A DNA stretch of 64,000 bases from Lysinibacillus boronitolerans JCM 21713 = 10a = NBRC 103108 (GTDB taxonomy: Bacteria; Bacillota; Bacilli; Bacillales_A; Planococcaceae), in the NCBI RefSeq assembly GCF_000772935.1, contig NZ_JPVR01000081.1, forward strand, positions 124,001 to 188,000, in the 5' to 3' direction. The notes beneath the pieces were generated by a model. That model was not told the origin of the DNA. It was given only the letters and a program-made list of their open reading frames with translations, and made no database searches. Below are positions 51,148-60,927 of this stretch, piece by piece (the stretch's first letter is position 1; each line of letters opens with the position of its first letter). A program made the position numbers and the translations under genes.

Positions 51148-54067
51148 AAATTCAATTCACACTCTCAGTGACAATAACAACAGTCTTGCTCAACTGACAA
51201 ATGATTTAACTCTTCATACAGAGTGTGACAGAGCAAATCAGCAAGCTAGTTTGGTTAAATGGATTTCAATCCATACTCTCCATACAGAGAGTGACATAGT
51301 TAATGCTACAGTAATGCCTGCTGTAATAAATTTCAATCCACACTCTCCATACAGAGAGTGACCTAGAGGTGGTATAGCCAGATTTACTAATGGTGGATTT
51401 CAATCCACACTCTCCATACAGAGAGTGACGAAAAGCTACAAGCGAAACTAATCCGCATGAAAATTTCAATCCACACTCTCCATACAGAGAGTGACTTAAC
51501 GGATGGCCAAGTGTAGATTGGACTAAACATATTTCAATCCACACTCTCCATACAGAGAGTGACTCAGATAATCCAAAAAAGGACCGTTATGAACAGGAAT
51601 TTCAATCCACACTCTCCATACAGAGAGTGACTAGGGATACTAACAGCACCAGTACGAGCAAAAGAATTTCAATCCACACTCTCCATACAGAGAGTGACAC
51701 GGAATGTGCGTTCTTCTTTAACTTGAGACTTATTTCAATCCACACTCTCCATACAGAGAGTGACGCTGACAAGCTAGACATCACATCAAATGCAAGAAAT
51801 TTCAATCCACACTCTCCATACAGAGAGTGACCAGTCCCTAGTATCGTTTAAGAGTTTATTTGATATTTCAATCCACACTCTCCATACAGAGAGTGACGGG
51901 AATCTAATTTAGAGTTTCCGTTAGAAGTTGTAATTTCAATCCACACTCTCCATACAGAGAGTGACGAAACTATAGGGAGTATTGCAACATCTATTTTTAA
52001 TTTCAATCCACACTCTCCATACAGAGAGTGACGAGTATATATTTGACTCAGCTAAAAATGTTAATGGATTTCAATCCACACTCTCCATACAGAGAGTGAC
52101 TTATAAACAACTCCACAACGATAACAGAGTTGTATTTCAATCCACACTCTCCATACAGAGAGTGACAAAATGATTAGCTCCTTTAAGATAGAGCAATGGA
52201 AATTTCAATCCACACTCTCCATACAGAGAGTGACGCTATCCGAAAAGGCTATTGACAAGGGGCTACTTATTTCAATCCACACTCTCCATACAGAGAGTGA
52301 CCAGGTGGTTATGACGGTACAACTGCATATAGTAATTTCAATCCACACTCTCCATACAGAGAGTGACGCTTACAAGTCCTTCTGCTAATCAAACACTTTA
52401 CATTTCAATCCACACTCTCCATACAGAGAGTGACAAGGATGGTCGATATTACGACAAAGAAAGACATAGGATTTCAATCCACACTCTCCATACAGAGAGT
52501 GACCTCGGTACTCATTCGATAATTGATAAATGTTTCTTATTTCAATCCACACTCTCCATACAGAGAGTGACAGATATTTGGGGATTATCTAATCTTCCTC
52601 TATAATTTCAATCCACACTCTCCATACAGAGAGTGACCCTTGGTTTTTTTGATAAGCTTTTAGATTTTTTATTTCAATCCACACTCTCCATACAGAGAGT
52701 GACATCTTGGGATTGATTTATTTAATGAAAAACCTAAAATTTCAATCCACACTCTCCATACAGAGAGTGACTCAGATGATATTACTTCTAATACAGTATC
52801 TAAAAATTTCAATCCACACTCTCCATACAGAGAGTGACCTAGCAATAGCAACAAAGCAAATGCTCCCACTAAATTTCAATCCACACTCTCCATACAGAGA
52901 GTGACTAGTCATATTCAGTAAAGGATTCGGCATTGTACCCATTTCAATCCACACTCTCCATACAGAGAGTGACACTGTTAAATATATTGACGGTCGTACC
53001 GTTGTTATTTCAATCCACACTCTCCATACAGAGAGTGACTACTCGCAGTTTCTTCTGCCCAGTAGGTCAAGAAATTTCAATCCACACTCTCCATACAGAG
53101 AGTGACGCAATGAAGAACGTTCAGTATGTAAATCAGTATATATTTCAATCCACACTCTCCATACAGAGAGTGACACGGAAAGGGACGATGATATATGGCA
53201 AAAGCGCAATTTCAATCCACACTCTCCATACAGAGAGTGACCAATCCACACTCTCCATACAGAGAGTGACCGTTTCAAGTACGCCTCTAAATCCGCCTTC
53301 TTTATTTCAATCCACACTCTCCATACAGAGAGTGACGGAATTAAGTTCTTAGCCCATTTCACAGCGCCAATTTCAATCCACACTCTCCATACAGAGAGTG
53401 ACCGCTAAATGCCAACGCTATTTTACCGAAAAGGAATTTCAATCCACACTCTCCATACAGAGAGTGACATGGGCTACCGTCGCGATAACTGCTGCAGCAA
53501 CCATTTCAATCCACACTCTCCATACAGAGAGTGACCGAAAGGCGCTAAGACTGCGGTAGTTTACATGGATTTCAATCCACACTCTCCATACAGAGAGTGA
53601 CGCGTGAGTACATCGATAATAAACTACGAAAATTTATTTCAATCCACACTCTCCATACAGAGAGTGACAGGCGTTAGGCCTATCAGACGATTTCGTATTT
53701 CCATTTCAATCCACACTCTCCATACAGAGAGTGACGCAAAAATGGGCGGATTGGATCGAGAGGGAAATCATTTCAATCCACACTCTCCATACAGAGAGTG
53801 ACATGATTCATCGGATTCTTCGTCGATTCCGTTATCATTTCAATCCACACTCTCCATACAGAGAGTGACATTTATATGGAATGTGATGTACGAGTAAATG
53901 CGATTTCAATCCACACTCTCCATACAGAGAGTGACGCGATAATTGACGCTACTATAACGCATATTGAAATTTCAATCCACACTCTCCATACAGAGAGTGA
54001 CCTTTCCTTCGTATTTATCTAGCTTAAATTGGCGATTTCAATCCACACTCTCCATACAGAGAGTGAC
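51148..54067 (-). CRISPR. Type I-C CRISPR array 2 (45 repeats, 43 spacers)
   Basis: The 33-bp repeats differ from array 1 at one core base: minus strand GTCACTCTCTGTATGGAGAG instead of ...TATAGAGAG. The end GTGTGGATTGAAAT is the same. The leader-proximal repeat is 54035-54067. Two distal repeats are badly degenerate (about 51148-51172 with an internal deletion, and about 51197-51229), and 51263 has one change. Repeats 53209-53241 and 53242-53270 are adjacent with no spacer, the second lacking its first four bases. Spacers are 33-36 bp. Transcription runs toward cas3. Confidence 0.98.
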
Positions 54068-54240
54068 TGCAAAAATGAATAAATTTTTAATATAACGTAC
54101 TTAATATTATCATTCCGTAAATATACATGAGCATTTCAAACTAACATAGTTTTATCTAACAAGCATTTTCACTAATATATCTGGTGCGAATCGTGCTATA
54201 AAATCATGTTCGCTTACCATCCGCACTTTCCCTTATTATA
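54068..54240 (-). promoter_or_regulatory. Leader of CRISPR array 2
   Basis: On the minus strand GTGCGGATG (54226-54218) and GATTCGCACC (54192-54183) match the motif pair of leader 1, and both leaders end in TTTTGCA right before the first repeat. The sequences between are AT-rich and not conserved. Confidence 0.8.
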
Positions 54241-54254
54241 GCAATAATTCCCTA

Positions 54255-54299
54255 TTAAAAAAACCAACAACAACCGAATTCCCTCGGTCATTGCTGGTT
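54255..54299 (-). terminator. Rho-independent terminator
   Basis: A long imperfect stem, AACCAGCAATGACCGA with TCGGTTGTTGTTGGTT, is followed by TTTTTTT on the minus strand. Confidence 0.8.
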
Positions 54300-54312
54300 C
54301 TTTTCATTTACA

Positions 54313-55272
54313 TTATTTCTTGCGTTTCACAAATACAATAACAAAAATAGCGGCTAGGGCTGCTAGGATGGCGATCATCCATACTGTGTTTGAGTTGGAT
54401 GCTGTGTCATCTGCTGCGGCTGCTTGTTGCTCTTCTCTTGGTGTAGCGTTCGAAGACTCCATTTCTTTGGCATCCTCTTTCACCACTTGTGCAGTGCTAA
54501 TTTGCACATATTGTAGTGTTGCTTCATTCGAGGCAGATGCTTCATGCTCGTGGCTTGCGTCGTGACCTTCTGCATGATCGCCGTGAGTTTCCTCTTGCCC
54601 ACCGTCATGACCATGATGGTGATCTGCTGCTGTTGTGAAAATAGAGCGTTCTAGTTGTTGCCCTACCCAGCTTTTGGCATCTGTTGAATCGGCAAAGATG
54701 CGAGGGTGTCCTGACAGCATGTATGTTTTACCGTCGATGATGATTCCTGTTTGGTCACCTGTGACTACATCTTCAATTGTACCTGTTGGTCCTTCTGCAA
54801 AGCCGCCCATTTGAACAAGCGTATGTCCGCCCATATCAAATGTAAGGTGCTCTGTTAAGAATGCAATGTACTCTTCTTTCGTCATGGTTGCGTCAGGATT
54901 GGCTAGCTCAAGTTTATGATGAAAAAGTGCTGTATTTATTTCCTTGTACGTAATATCTCCTTCTAGAGAAGACACGTAATCCTCTTTTTGAGCTGCTTGT
55001 GCTAGCTCATCCACTGTTGCTCCGTCAAGGCCGAAAAAGCCACCTACCCAGCCTGCAAAGTCCTTGCGTGAGAGATTGTCTGTTGGGTTTAAGGCCATAT
55101 CTTTGCCATTGTACCCAAGAAGCCCAATACTGTGTAGTACCATAATGTCCTGAATATTGGCGGCTGTTTCAGGGACATCCGTGAATAGTGTACTTTTATC
55201 CATCGTATGGGCGTAGGCAACGGGTGCCATGAATAAAGTACTCATCAATAATAAAAGTAAATATTTTCTCAA
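54313..55272 (-). CDS. Surface SLH-like protein with His-rich segment and C-terminal anchor
   Basis: The 319-residue protein starts with a signal peptide (RKYLLLLLMSTLFMAPVAYA). SLH-like segments follow (about 30-140: FTDVPETAANIQDIMVLHSI, GLLGYNGKD, LSRKDFAGWVGGFFGLDG). A His-rich tract DHHHGHDGGQEETHGDHAEG is near residue 215. The protein ends with one helix and KRKK (TVWMIAILAALAAIFVIVFV). It is probably anchored in the membrane facing out, and the His tract could bind metal. The TTG start is set by GAAGGTGG. Confidence 0.8.
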   Translation of the reverse strand: MRKYLLLLLMSTLFMAPVAYAHTMDKSTLFTDVPETAANIQDIMVLHSIGLLGYNGKDMALNPTDNLSRKDFAGWVGGFFGLDGATVDELAQAAQKEDYVSSLEGDITYKEINTALFHHKLELANPDATMTKEEYIAFLTEHLTFDMGGHTLVQMGGFAEGPTGTIEDVVTGDQTGIIIDGKTYMLSGHPRIFADSTDAKSWVGQQLERSIFTTAADHHHGHDGGQEETHGDHAEGHDASHEHEASASNEATLQYVQISTAQVVKEDAKEMESSNATPREEQQAAAADDTASNSNTVWMIAILAALAAIFVIVFVKRKK

Positions 55273-55343
55273 AATGATTCCACCTTCCAATGCCTTAGTA
55301 TACAGATGAAATGTGAGGGAAGTTTGAAATCCACAGGTACTTT

Positions 55344-55770
55344 CTATAGCTTAAATTGACGAATCAGGGCGTTTAGTTGTTCAGCCATTTCTGCTAAATG
55401 CTCGGCACTATGTTTAATTTCCGCCATGGAGCTTGCAGTTTGCTCAATGGTAGCCGATGTTTCCTGAATACCTGCCGCTGATTGTTCAGAAACAGCAGCA
55501 ATTTCATCGACTGCTTTATTAATCGTGACAGTATTGTGAACAACCTCCGCTAGCTCCACTGACATACCTTCAATGCCTGTCGAAATGGCCTCAATAGCAT
55601 CCTCAATTTGATTGAAATGTCGTATTGGTTGCGGCCATTTGCGTTGTGCCCTTTTCTACTTCCTCATCGCCTTGCTCTAGCGAGAAAGTTACTGTATCGG
55701 AATCATCCTGAATTTTTCTGACGATCGCTGCAATATCATCGACGGAGAAGGCGACCTGTTCGGCTAACAT
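55344..55770 (-). pseudogene. Methyl-accepting chemotaxis protein C-terminal remnant
   Basis: The last 73 codons read as an MCP signalling tail (DEIAAVSEQSAAGIQETSAT then IEQTASSMAEIKHSAEHLAE and LIRQFKL). Upstream, in another frame, MLAEQVAFSVDDIAAIVRKI continues the same domain. Sensor, membrane and HAMP parts are missing. The gene is truncated and frameshifted near 55618. Confidence 0.8.
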
Positions 55771-55884
55771 CTGATTAATTAGGACGATTAGCGGTTTTAG
55801 GAATTTTTGCTATATTTCCAGAAATAACTTGGTCAATATAATGTTTTTTATAGCATCTTTTATCGTATTTCTTTAGTACTATCC

Positions 55885-56328
55885 TTAATCCCAGCCATTG
55901 AACATTACATCGCCAATGGTTTGGCTATTAAAATAAGAGACGTATTTCCATTCTGTAGCAGATAGGCTATGTAACGCCTCATCCTTTGTTAGTAATGTTG
56001 TAAGTGTCTCCGCTTCCAAACATTTACGCATAGGAAAGTATTTATGCAGGTGAGTCTTGGATAAAAAGGTAAAGCTACTCTCCTCCTGCTTGGCAAAGGC
56101 GATGTACGGCATCAAACGATGATGAAGAATCGTCAGTGTTTCTCTATCGATTTCGATCACTGCCTGCATATAGACAAATGGCGCTTGATCAATAAATTGC
56201 CTTACTTTCGCTCGTTGTTCACTTGTCACTAAATGGTACACCATCGACTGAAACATGCGCATGTCCTGCTCAATTAAATGCGCTGCATCGAAACCAGAAA
56301 TCCCTTTTGTTAAACGCAAGCCATCCAT
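55885..56328 (-). CDS. Hypothetical protein, 147 residues
   Basis: A soluble, mostly helical protein, including FDAAHLIEQDMRMFQSMVYH, VYMQAVIEIDRETLTILHHR and LTKDEALHSLSATEWKYVSY. An AAGGAG lies very close to the ATG; a TTG five codons on is possible. It is downstream of yndJ, in the same direction. No family recognised. Confidence 0.55.
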   Translation of the reverse strand: MDGLRLTKGISGFDAAHLIEQDMRMFQSMVYHLVTSEQRAKVRQFIDQAPFVYMQAVIEIDRETLTILHHRLMPYIAFAKQEESSFTFLSKTHLHKYFPMRKCLEAETLTTLLTKDEALHSLSATEWKYVSYFNSQTIGDVMFNGWD

Positions 56329-56390
56329 CACTCCTTGTTATTTGTCTCTATATAGGACCTTCTCGTTCAGATGAGGCATTTCCTGCCAAT

Positions 56391-57947
56391 CTATGCATTT
56401 CTTTTAATATGATAATCAATTTGTAAGAATGGCATACCAAATAACGTCATCTGATGGCGTGCTGACAATGTCTTGTCATCTACCCCAGAAATTTGAAAAT
56501 GCTCCTGTAGGGGTAGCCTCATCACATTTTTTCCTATCGCCAAATAAATTCCTGTATCTCCATCATGGCGACTTGTTAGGTGTAGCTGACCATTTTCTTC
56601 ATAGGCATACAAAATGCCAACCATTGTTGAGAACGGCAGTGGTAAGGCTATATTCATATAGGTTGTTTCGTTGCTTGTGTGCTTCGAATAAATCGCGACA
56701 AAAACGGTTTGCTGATGAATTGTCCGAATCCATGCACGTGGAGACGGACGGCTATCTCGTGCAGAATCGACCTGAACAATGCTACCCGTCATCTCAATTT
56801 GCTTACTGGAAAAGGGTAAATTGAGCTGTTGGAGAAAACGGCTCATTCCTTGATACAGAAAGGCAAAAGGTCGAAACCAAGTCTTCCATTGCACCGTTGA
56901 AAGCAGCCGATAGGTCGTTGTATGCTCATAAAAATGTGGAATGACAGGCCGTAGCTTTGCTGTATCGACAAAATCCTGTAAGGAATCGACCAAGCCTGGG
57001 TGTGGTATATTCTCATGATGTAGCTTTCCGCGAATTTGGCTTACAGGGAACTCAAATGGACGCTGTGTTGTTGGAGGGACAGCCATTAGCCAGGCGATGA
57101 CCCCTATCCCACCAAAGAAAACACCATTGATCACACCATGGAATTGAAGCATTTCTGGAATGCCAATGGAAAAGTTTCCACTGACCCGACTGTAAACATA
57201 CAGACAAGACCCAAGAATCGTCAGACAGAGCGCTCCATAGGAAATCCTCAGCAATAGCCCCTGTCCAAACGGAAGCTTTGTTTTGAGCGCTACGAAAAAC
57301 AAGCCGTAAATGGCAAAAATATAAAGAGCGACTGCGAATATTTCGATGAGAATGGAAAAGGCAATACCTATCGCAACAAGGATTGGTCCTGCCAGCAACA
57401 TCATCACCATAACACGATACCCGCTACTATCATGTAATCGACCTAAAAGTCCGACTGAAATGGGTAATAAACAAGCCGAATAATGAAAGTGAATGGCCGT
57501 TAACCACGTTATTAATGGTGAGAAACCGGTATCCATGTTGGTGACATAGGCGAAAAACCACAGACCACCGAGGGCTAAGTAGAAAAGCCCCATGTCAATT
57601 GCAAACTCCGCAATATTCGTAAAACCTCGTTGTAAAAATCTTTTCACGCCTTGTATGGCTATATAGAATGTATACAGTAAATACATGCCTGCCAAAACAT
57701 TAGCCAAAACGCCATCCGTCGACCAATGCAGCAGTGTAACGGCTAGCATCATCCCAATAATGATGGCTTTGCCGACTTTCTGAACATCCACAACCATTGA
57801 TACCATAGTGGGAACGAAAATTAGTTGAGCAACGGTTAGTAGCCATAAGTAATTGGGTTGTCCACTAAGCACAAAGCAAATCACCGTGAACAAAATCCCT
57901 AATAAAAAAATGAAATTACTTCGATTGTTGCGTAAATTCACCAGCAT
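56391..57947 (-). CDS. yndJ: YndJ-family membrane protein
   Basis: The 518-residue protein has about nine N-terminal helices (1-290) and a C-terminal soluble domain (about 300-518) with LLSTVQWKTWFRPFAFLYQG and SARHQMTLFGMPFLQIDYHI. The first part LWLLTVAQLIFVPTMVSMVV and the TM region ITWLTAIHFHYSACLLPISV are typical of YndJ. The start overlaps the DUF4166 gene by 32 bp, so translation is coupled. Its role is unknown. Confidence 0.72.
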   Translation of the reverse strand: MLVNLRNNRSNFIFLLGILFTVICFVLSGQPNYLWLLTVAQLIFVPTMVSMVVDVQKVGKAIIIGMMLAVTLLHWSTDGVLANVLAGMYLLYTFYIAIQGVKRFLQRGFTNIAEFAIDMGLFYLALGGLWFFAYVTNMDTGFSPLITWLTAIHFHYSACLLPISVGLLGRLHDSSGYRVMVMMLLAGPILVAIGIAFSILIEIFAVALYIFAIYGLFFVALKTKLPFGQGLLLRISYGALCLTILGSCLYVYSRVSGNFSIGIPEMLQFHGVINGVFFGGIGVIAWLMAVPPTTQRPFEFPVSQIRGKLHHENIPHPGLVDSLQDFVDTAKLRPVIPHFYEHTTTYRLLSTVQWKTWFRPFAFLYQGMSRFLQQLNLPFSSKQIEMTGSIVQVDSARDSRPSPRAWIRTIHQQTVFVAIYSKHTSNETTYMNIALPLPFSTMVGILYAYEENGQLHLTSRHDGDTGIYLAIGKNVMRLPLQEHFQISGVDDKTLSARHQMTLFGMPFLQIDYHIKRNA

Positions 57948-58527
57948 ACATCATGAGCCTCCCTATGAATGGATTATGGATGGAGACATGAATGGTAAAG
58001 ACGTTTTTCGATTCATCAAAGCCTTCCTCTACAATGACTCGACCCTCTAACAGTCTAGGCATCGGGCATTCGAAACACGAGAGGACAAAGCGCTGCTTAC
58101 CTGACCGAATGACTAGTGTCCCCGCTCGTGTCACCGTAAAGTGCAAATCGGAATAAAAAAGAGCGGGTGTGCCTAAATAATCTTTCACAATTTTTTGGAT
58201 TGGATCAATGGTCATCCTTGCATCAAAATGCCTTGGCTTCTGCGGGAAATAAAAAGTGCGCTCCCATAGCACCTCTAGCTCACCACTTGGCAGGACTCTG
58301 CATGTATTTGAAATAGTAAAGGGGACATCCTCCCCTGACTCTGGGAACAGAAATCGCATTTTCGCAGCCAGTGTATAGAAGGGACGCATCCATTTAGCAC
58401 CAGATTTTATTTGATGCATCACGCCCTGAGCAAAAAATGGTTCATCAACTGGTAACGCATAACGCTGTTGTAGCATCGGATGAAGTCTTGCAAAATCATC
58501 CTCTAATAATGTTTGATAGATCGTCAT
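57916..58527 (-). CDS. DUF4166 family protein
   Basis: The 203-residue soluble protein contains DFARLHPMLQQRYALPVDEP, GEDVPFTISNTCRVLPSGEL, WERTFYFPQKPRHFDARM and ending MYAGEFTQQSK. It is found next to YndJ in other Bacilli. The start has a GAGGATAACAAGG site. It lies between yndJ and the broken SRPBCC/DoxX gene. Confidence 0.78.
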   Translation of the reverse strand: MTIYQTLLEDDFARLHPMLQQRYALPVDEPFFAQGVMHQIKSGAKWMRPFYTLAAKMRFLFPESGEDVPFTISNTCRVLPSGELEVLWERTFYFPQKPRHFDARMTIDPIQKIVKDYLGTPALFYSDLHFTVTRAGTLVIRSGKQRFVLSCFECPMPRLLEGRVIVEEGFDESKNVFTIHVSIHNPFIGRLMMYAGEFTQQSK

Positions 58528-58532
58528 CCTTG

Positions 58533-59426
58533 TTATCCTCGCTTTCTTTTACAACTTTTAGCACTCGGTACATCCTTACTTAAGCTAAATCCGACAATCG
58601 ACAACACCCATAAAGCACTATTAAAGGTAAGTGGATTAAAGGGTGCTTGAATACTTGTCGGGTCCGCAACAATAGCAGCTATAGTCAAGAGTGGAAAAAC
58701 GATGATTTGCATGCCAAAGAGCAAGCGTTTTCCTCGCGGGTAAAGCCAACATAAAGCAAAGAGAATTTCCGCAACCCCTATCCACATAACTAGCTGATCT
58801 GCATGGTTTAGTAATGAAGCCGTCATCTTTAATTCCTGTGGATGCAAATGGATGATCTTCGGTACAAGACCATGATAGAACCAGACAAAGCAAAAGAATA
58901 GACACAAGAGCATCGTTAAAAAGAATCGTCTATACTGTGCAGCAGGATTTTCTCCTTTTTCTAGCCATCTTTTTAAAACATCAAAGCTGAGGGCCGTCGC
59001 CCACCCCATTAATGGACGAAAAAATAAATCAAAGAATATGCCAAGCTTGCCATAGCGTGTGTCATAATCATATTGGGTCAGAAATGTCAGCCCCTGTCGA
59101 TGCGGGATATATTGCCATTAGCCCTTTCCCTCCGCTATGGGCGAGCGCTTTTGAGGCGTACCAAAATGCAGTGAGGATGTTCGCGTGCCATCTTCTTTAT
59201 GATGCTCCCCCTTGCTTTCTCCCCAGCCGCTTACCTGTAAGCCTGGTATGAGCTTCGTTTCATAGGTAAAACGCTGTGGCTCCTCAGGTGCTTTTTTCGA
59301 AATATATGTAATCGATGTAAAACGTAAATCCCATTGCTCATGTAGCTGAGGATTTTGTGTATAATCCCATGCTTTCTCTATAGGAGCCTGAATGTCTATC
59401 TCGACATAAATAGGTTTTCTGCTCAT
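58533..59426 (-). pseudogene. SRPBCC-DoxX-like fusion gene broken by an in-frame stop
   Basis: From ATG 59426 the frame encodes an SRPBCC-type domain (KPIYVEIDIQAPIEKAWDYT then NPQLHEQWDLRFTSI). It meets TAA at 59120-59118 and continues in the same frame (WQYIPHRQGLTFLTQYDYDT, then LFFRPLMGWATALSFDVLKR) into a four-helix DoxX-like part (about 58533-59009). Together they form a 297-residue protein. TAA probably replaced a Tyr codon. The downstream ATG 59009 could still allow a truncated product. It is the first gene of the yndJ cluster. Confidence 0.8.
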
Positions 59427-59561
59427 AAACTCACTCCTTTTTTGATGAAGCCACTATCATTATAACAGTAAATTGATAACCTTCTATTAAATGGGCATGC
59501 TTATGACATTTCTAAATAAAAATAAAAAAACTTGAATCGAAATGATGACTTGCTGAGTCTA

Positions 59562-60146
59562 ATGGTCGAAAAGGAGGCGATTTTCATTACGAGCACCCAA
59601 CAAACTCTTGTAGCCTTAGCCCAACAAGGTGATGAGCAGGCGTTTTATCAGCTCATTGAGCAGGAGCAGCATAAGCTTTACCGAATGGCCTATGTCTACG
59701 TCCAAAATGAAAACGACGCCGTAGAAGTTTTTCAGCAAACCATTATTCGGGCCTATGAGGGTTTACCGCAATTAAAGGAGACTCACTATTTTGCCACTTG
59801 GCTTACCCGCATTATGATAAATTGCTGTAAAACCTATATTGCGAAGAAAAAAACAGTTATGCCTGTTGAACCACAAACTTTCGAGGATTTAACAAGCGCA
59901 TCTCCTACATACATCGAAGAAGAGCTAGATTTATGGCAGGCTCTTTGCCAGCTCGAGGAAAAGTACAAAACGGTGCTATTGCTACGATTTTATCAAGACT
60001 ACTCGGTCAAGGATATTGCGGCGATTTTGCAATGTCCTGAAGGTACCGTGAAAACACATATTCGCCGTGGCTTGCATGCATTACGACAACAATTAAAGGG
60101 GGCATATCTCGATGAGTGGGTTCAATCCGCTGAAAGAAGTCATTAA
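59562..60146 (+). CDS. ECF RNA polymerase sigma factor
   Basis: The protein is about 194 residues. Region 2 (about residues 20-90) reads LVALAQQGDEQAFYQLIEQE, YRMAYVYVQNENDAVEVFQQ and THYFATWLTRIMINCCK. Region 4 (about 130-185) reads VLLLRFYQDYSVKDIAAILQ then CPEGTVKTHIRRGLHAL. The only strong ribosome site (AAAAGGAGG) lies 8 bases before an ATT (59586), so that rare start is possible; the ATG at 59562 is the safest formal start. It controls or accompanies the ABC transporter that follows. Confidence 0.88.
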   Translation: MVEKEAIFITSTQQTLVALAQQGDEQAFYQLIEQEQHKLYRMAYVYVQNENDAVEVFQQTIIRAYEGLPQLKETHYFATWLTRIMINCCKTYIAKKKTVMPVEPQTFEDLTSASPTYIEEELDLWQALCQLEEKYKTVLLLRFYQDYSVKDIAAILQCPEGTVKTHIRRGLHALRQQLKGAYLDEWVQSAERSH

Positions 60147-60927
60147 TGCAATACCCATCCCTGAAGGACGGTTAACAGAAGTGCTACGTGTGGAAGGGAT
60201 GTCCAAAATTTATCAGCAAAAGCATCATACTGTGAATGCCTTGAAAAATATCCATTGCACCATTTATCAAGGGGAAATGGTGGCAATTATGGGGACAAGC
60301 GGCTCTGGTAAAAGTACTCTTCTGAATATGATCAGTGCCATTGATGAGCCAACAGATGGAGCATTATTTTTATTTGGCAAGGAAGCTCAGGCTATTTATC
60401 AAGAGCCAAAAGCATCGCAATTCCGAAAAGAAAATATCGGCTTTATCTTCCAATCCTTTCATTTGCTAAAGGATTTAACCGTCGAGGATAATATTGCACT
60501 TCCCCTTATTTTAAATGATATTCCTAGCAAGGAGATTAAGGTGCGTGTGCAGCACATGATGGAAACCTTAAACATCGCTGCTTGGGCAAAGCATCGACCA
60601 CATGAGCTTTCTGGTGGACAGAAGCAACGCGTCGCCATTGCGCGAGCGATTATTGCCAATCCTCCTATTTTACTGGCAGATGAGCCAACGGGGGCTTTGG
60701 ATGTTCATACAACAGATGAAATTTTAGAGCTGCTTGTTGCTCTGCAAAAAAAGAACCAGCAAACGATATTACTTGTCACACATGACCCCTATGTGGCTAC
60801 CTATGCCAATCGGGTATTGTTCTTCCATGATGGGGCGATTGTGGATTCCTATCAAAACCAGCAAAATGAAGAGGATTTAGATTGTATTCTAATGAAATTC
60901 AAGCAAATTACGAGGGGGGATCGCTAA
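60112..60927 (+). CDS. ABC transporter ATPase fused to an apparent anti-sigma start
   Basis: The 271-residue protein has an N-terminal extension of 23 residues (MSGFNPLKEVINAIPIPEGR) that looks like the start of an anti-sigma factor. The MacB/LolD-type ATPase follows: Walker A GTSGSGKSTLLN, Q-loop GFIFQSFHLLKDL, signature LSGGQKQRVAIARA, Walker B ILLADEPTGALD and H-loop LLVTHDP. The start overlaps the sigma gene by 35 bp, as sigma/anti-sigma pairs do. An internal GTG (60181) is an alternative start that gives the classical length. The TAA of this gene overlaps the next ATG. Confidence 0.88.
   Translation: MSGFNPLKEVINAIPIPEGRLTEVLRVEGMSKIYQQKHHTVNALKNIHCTIYQGEMVAIMGTSGSGKSTLLNMISAIDEPTDGALFLFGKEAQAIYQEPKASQFRKENIGFIFQSFHLLKDLTVEDNIALPLILNDIPSKEIKVRVQHMMETLNIAAWAKHRPHELSGGQKQRVAIARAIIANPPILLADEPTGALDVHTTDEILELLVALQKKNQQTILLVTHDPYVATYANRVLFFHDGAIVDSYQNQQNEEDLDCILMKFKQITRGDR

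Noticed and set aside
51140-53801. Open frames inside CRISPR array 2
   Set aside because: Same reason: repeat-encoded strings such as ISIHTLHTESD on either strand.
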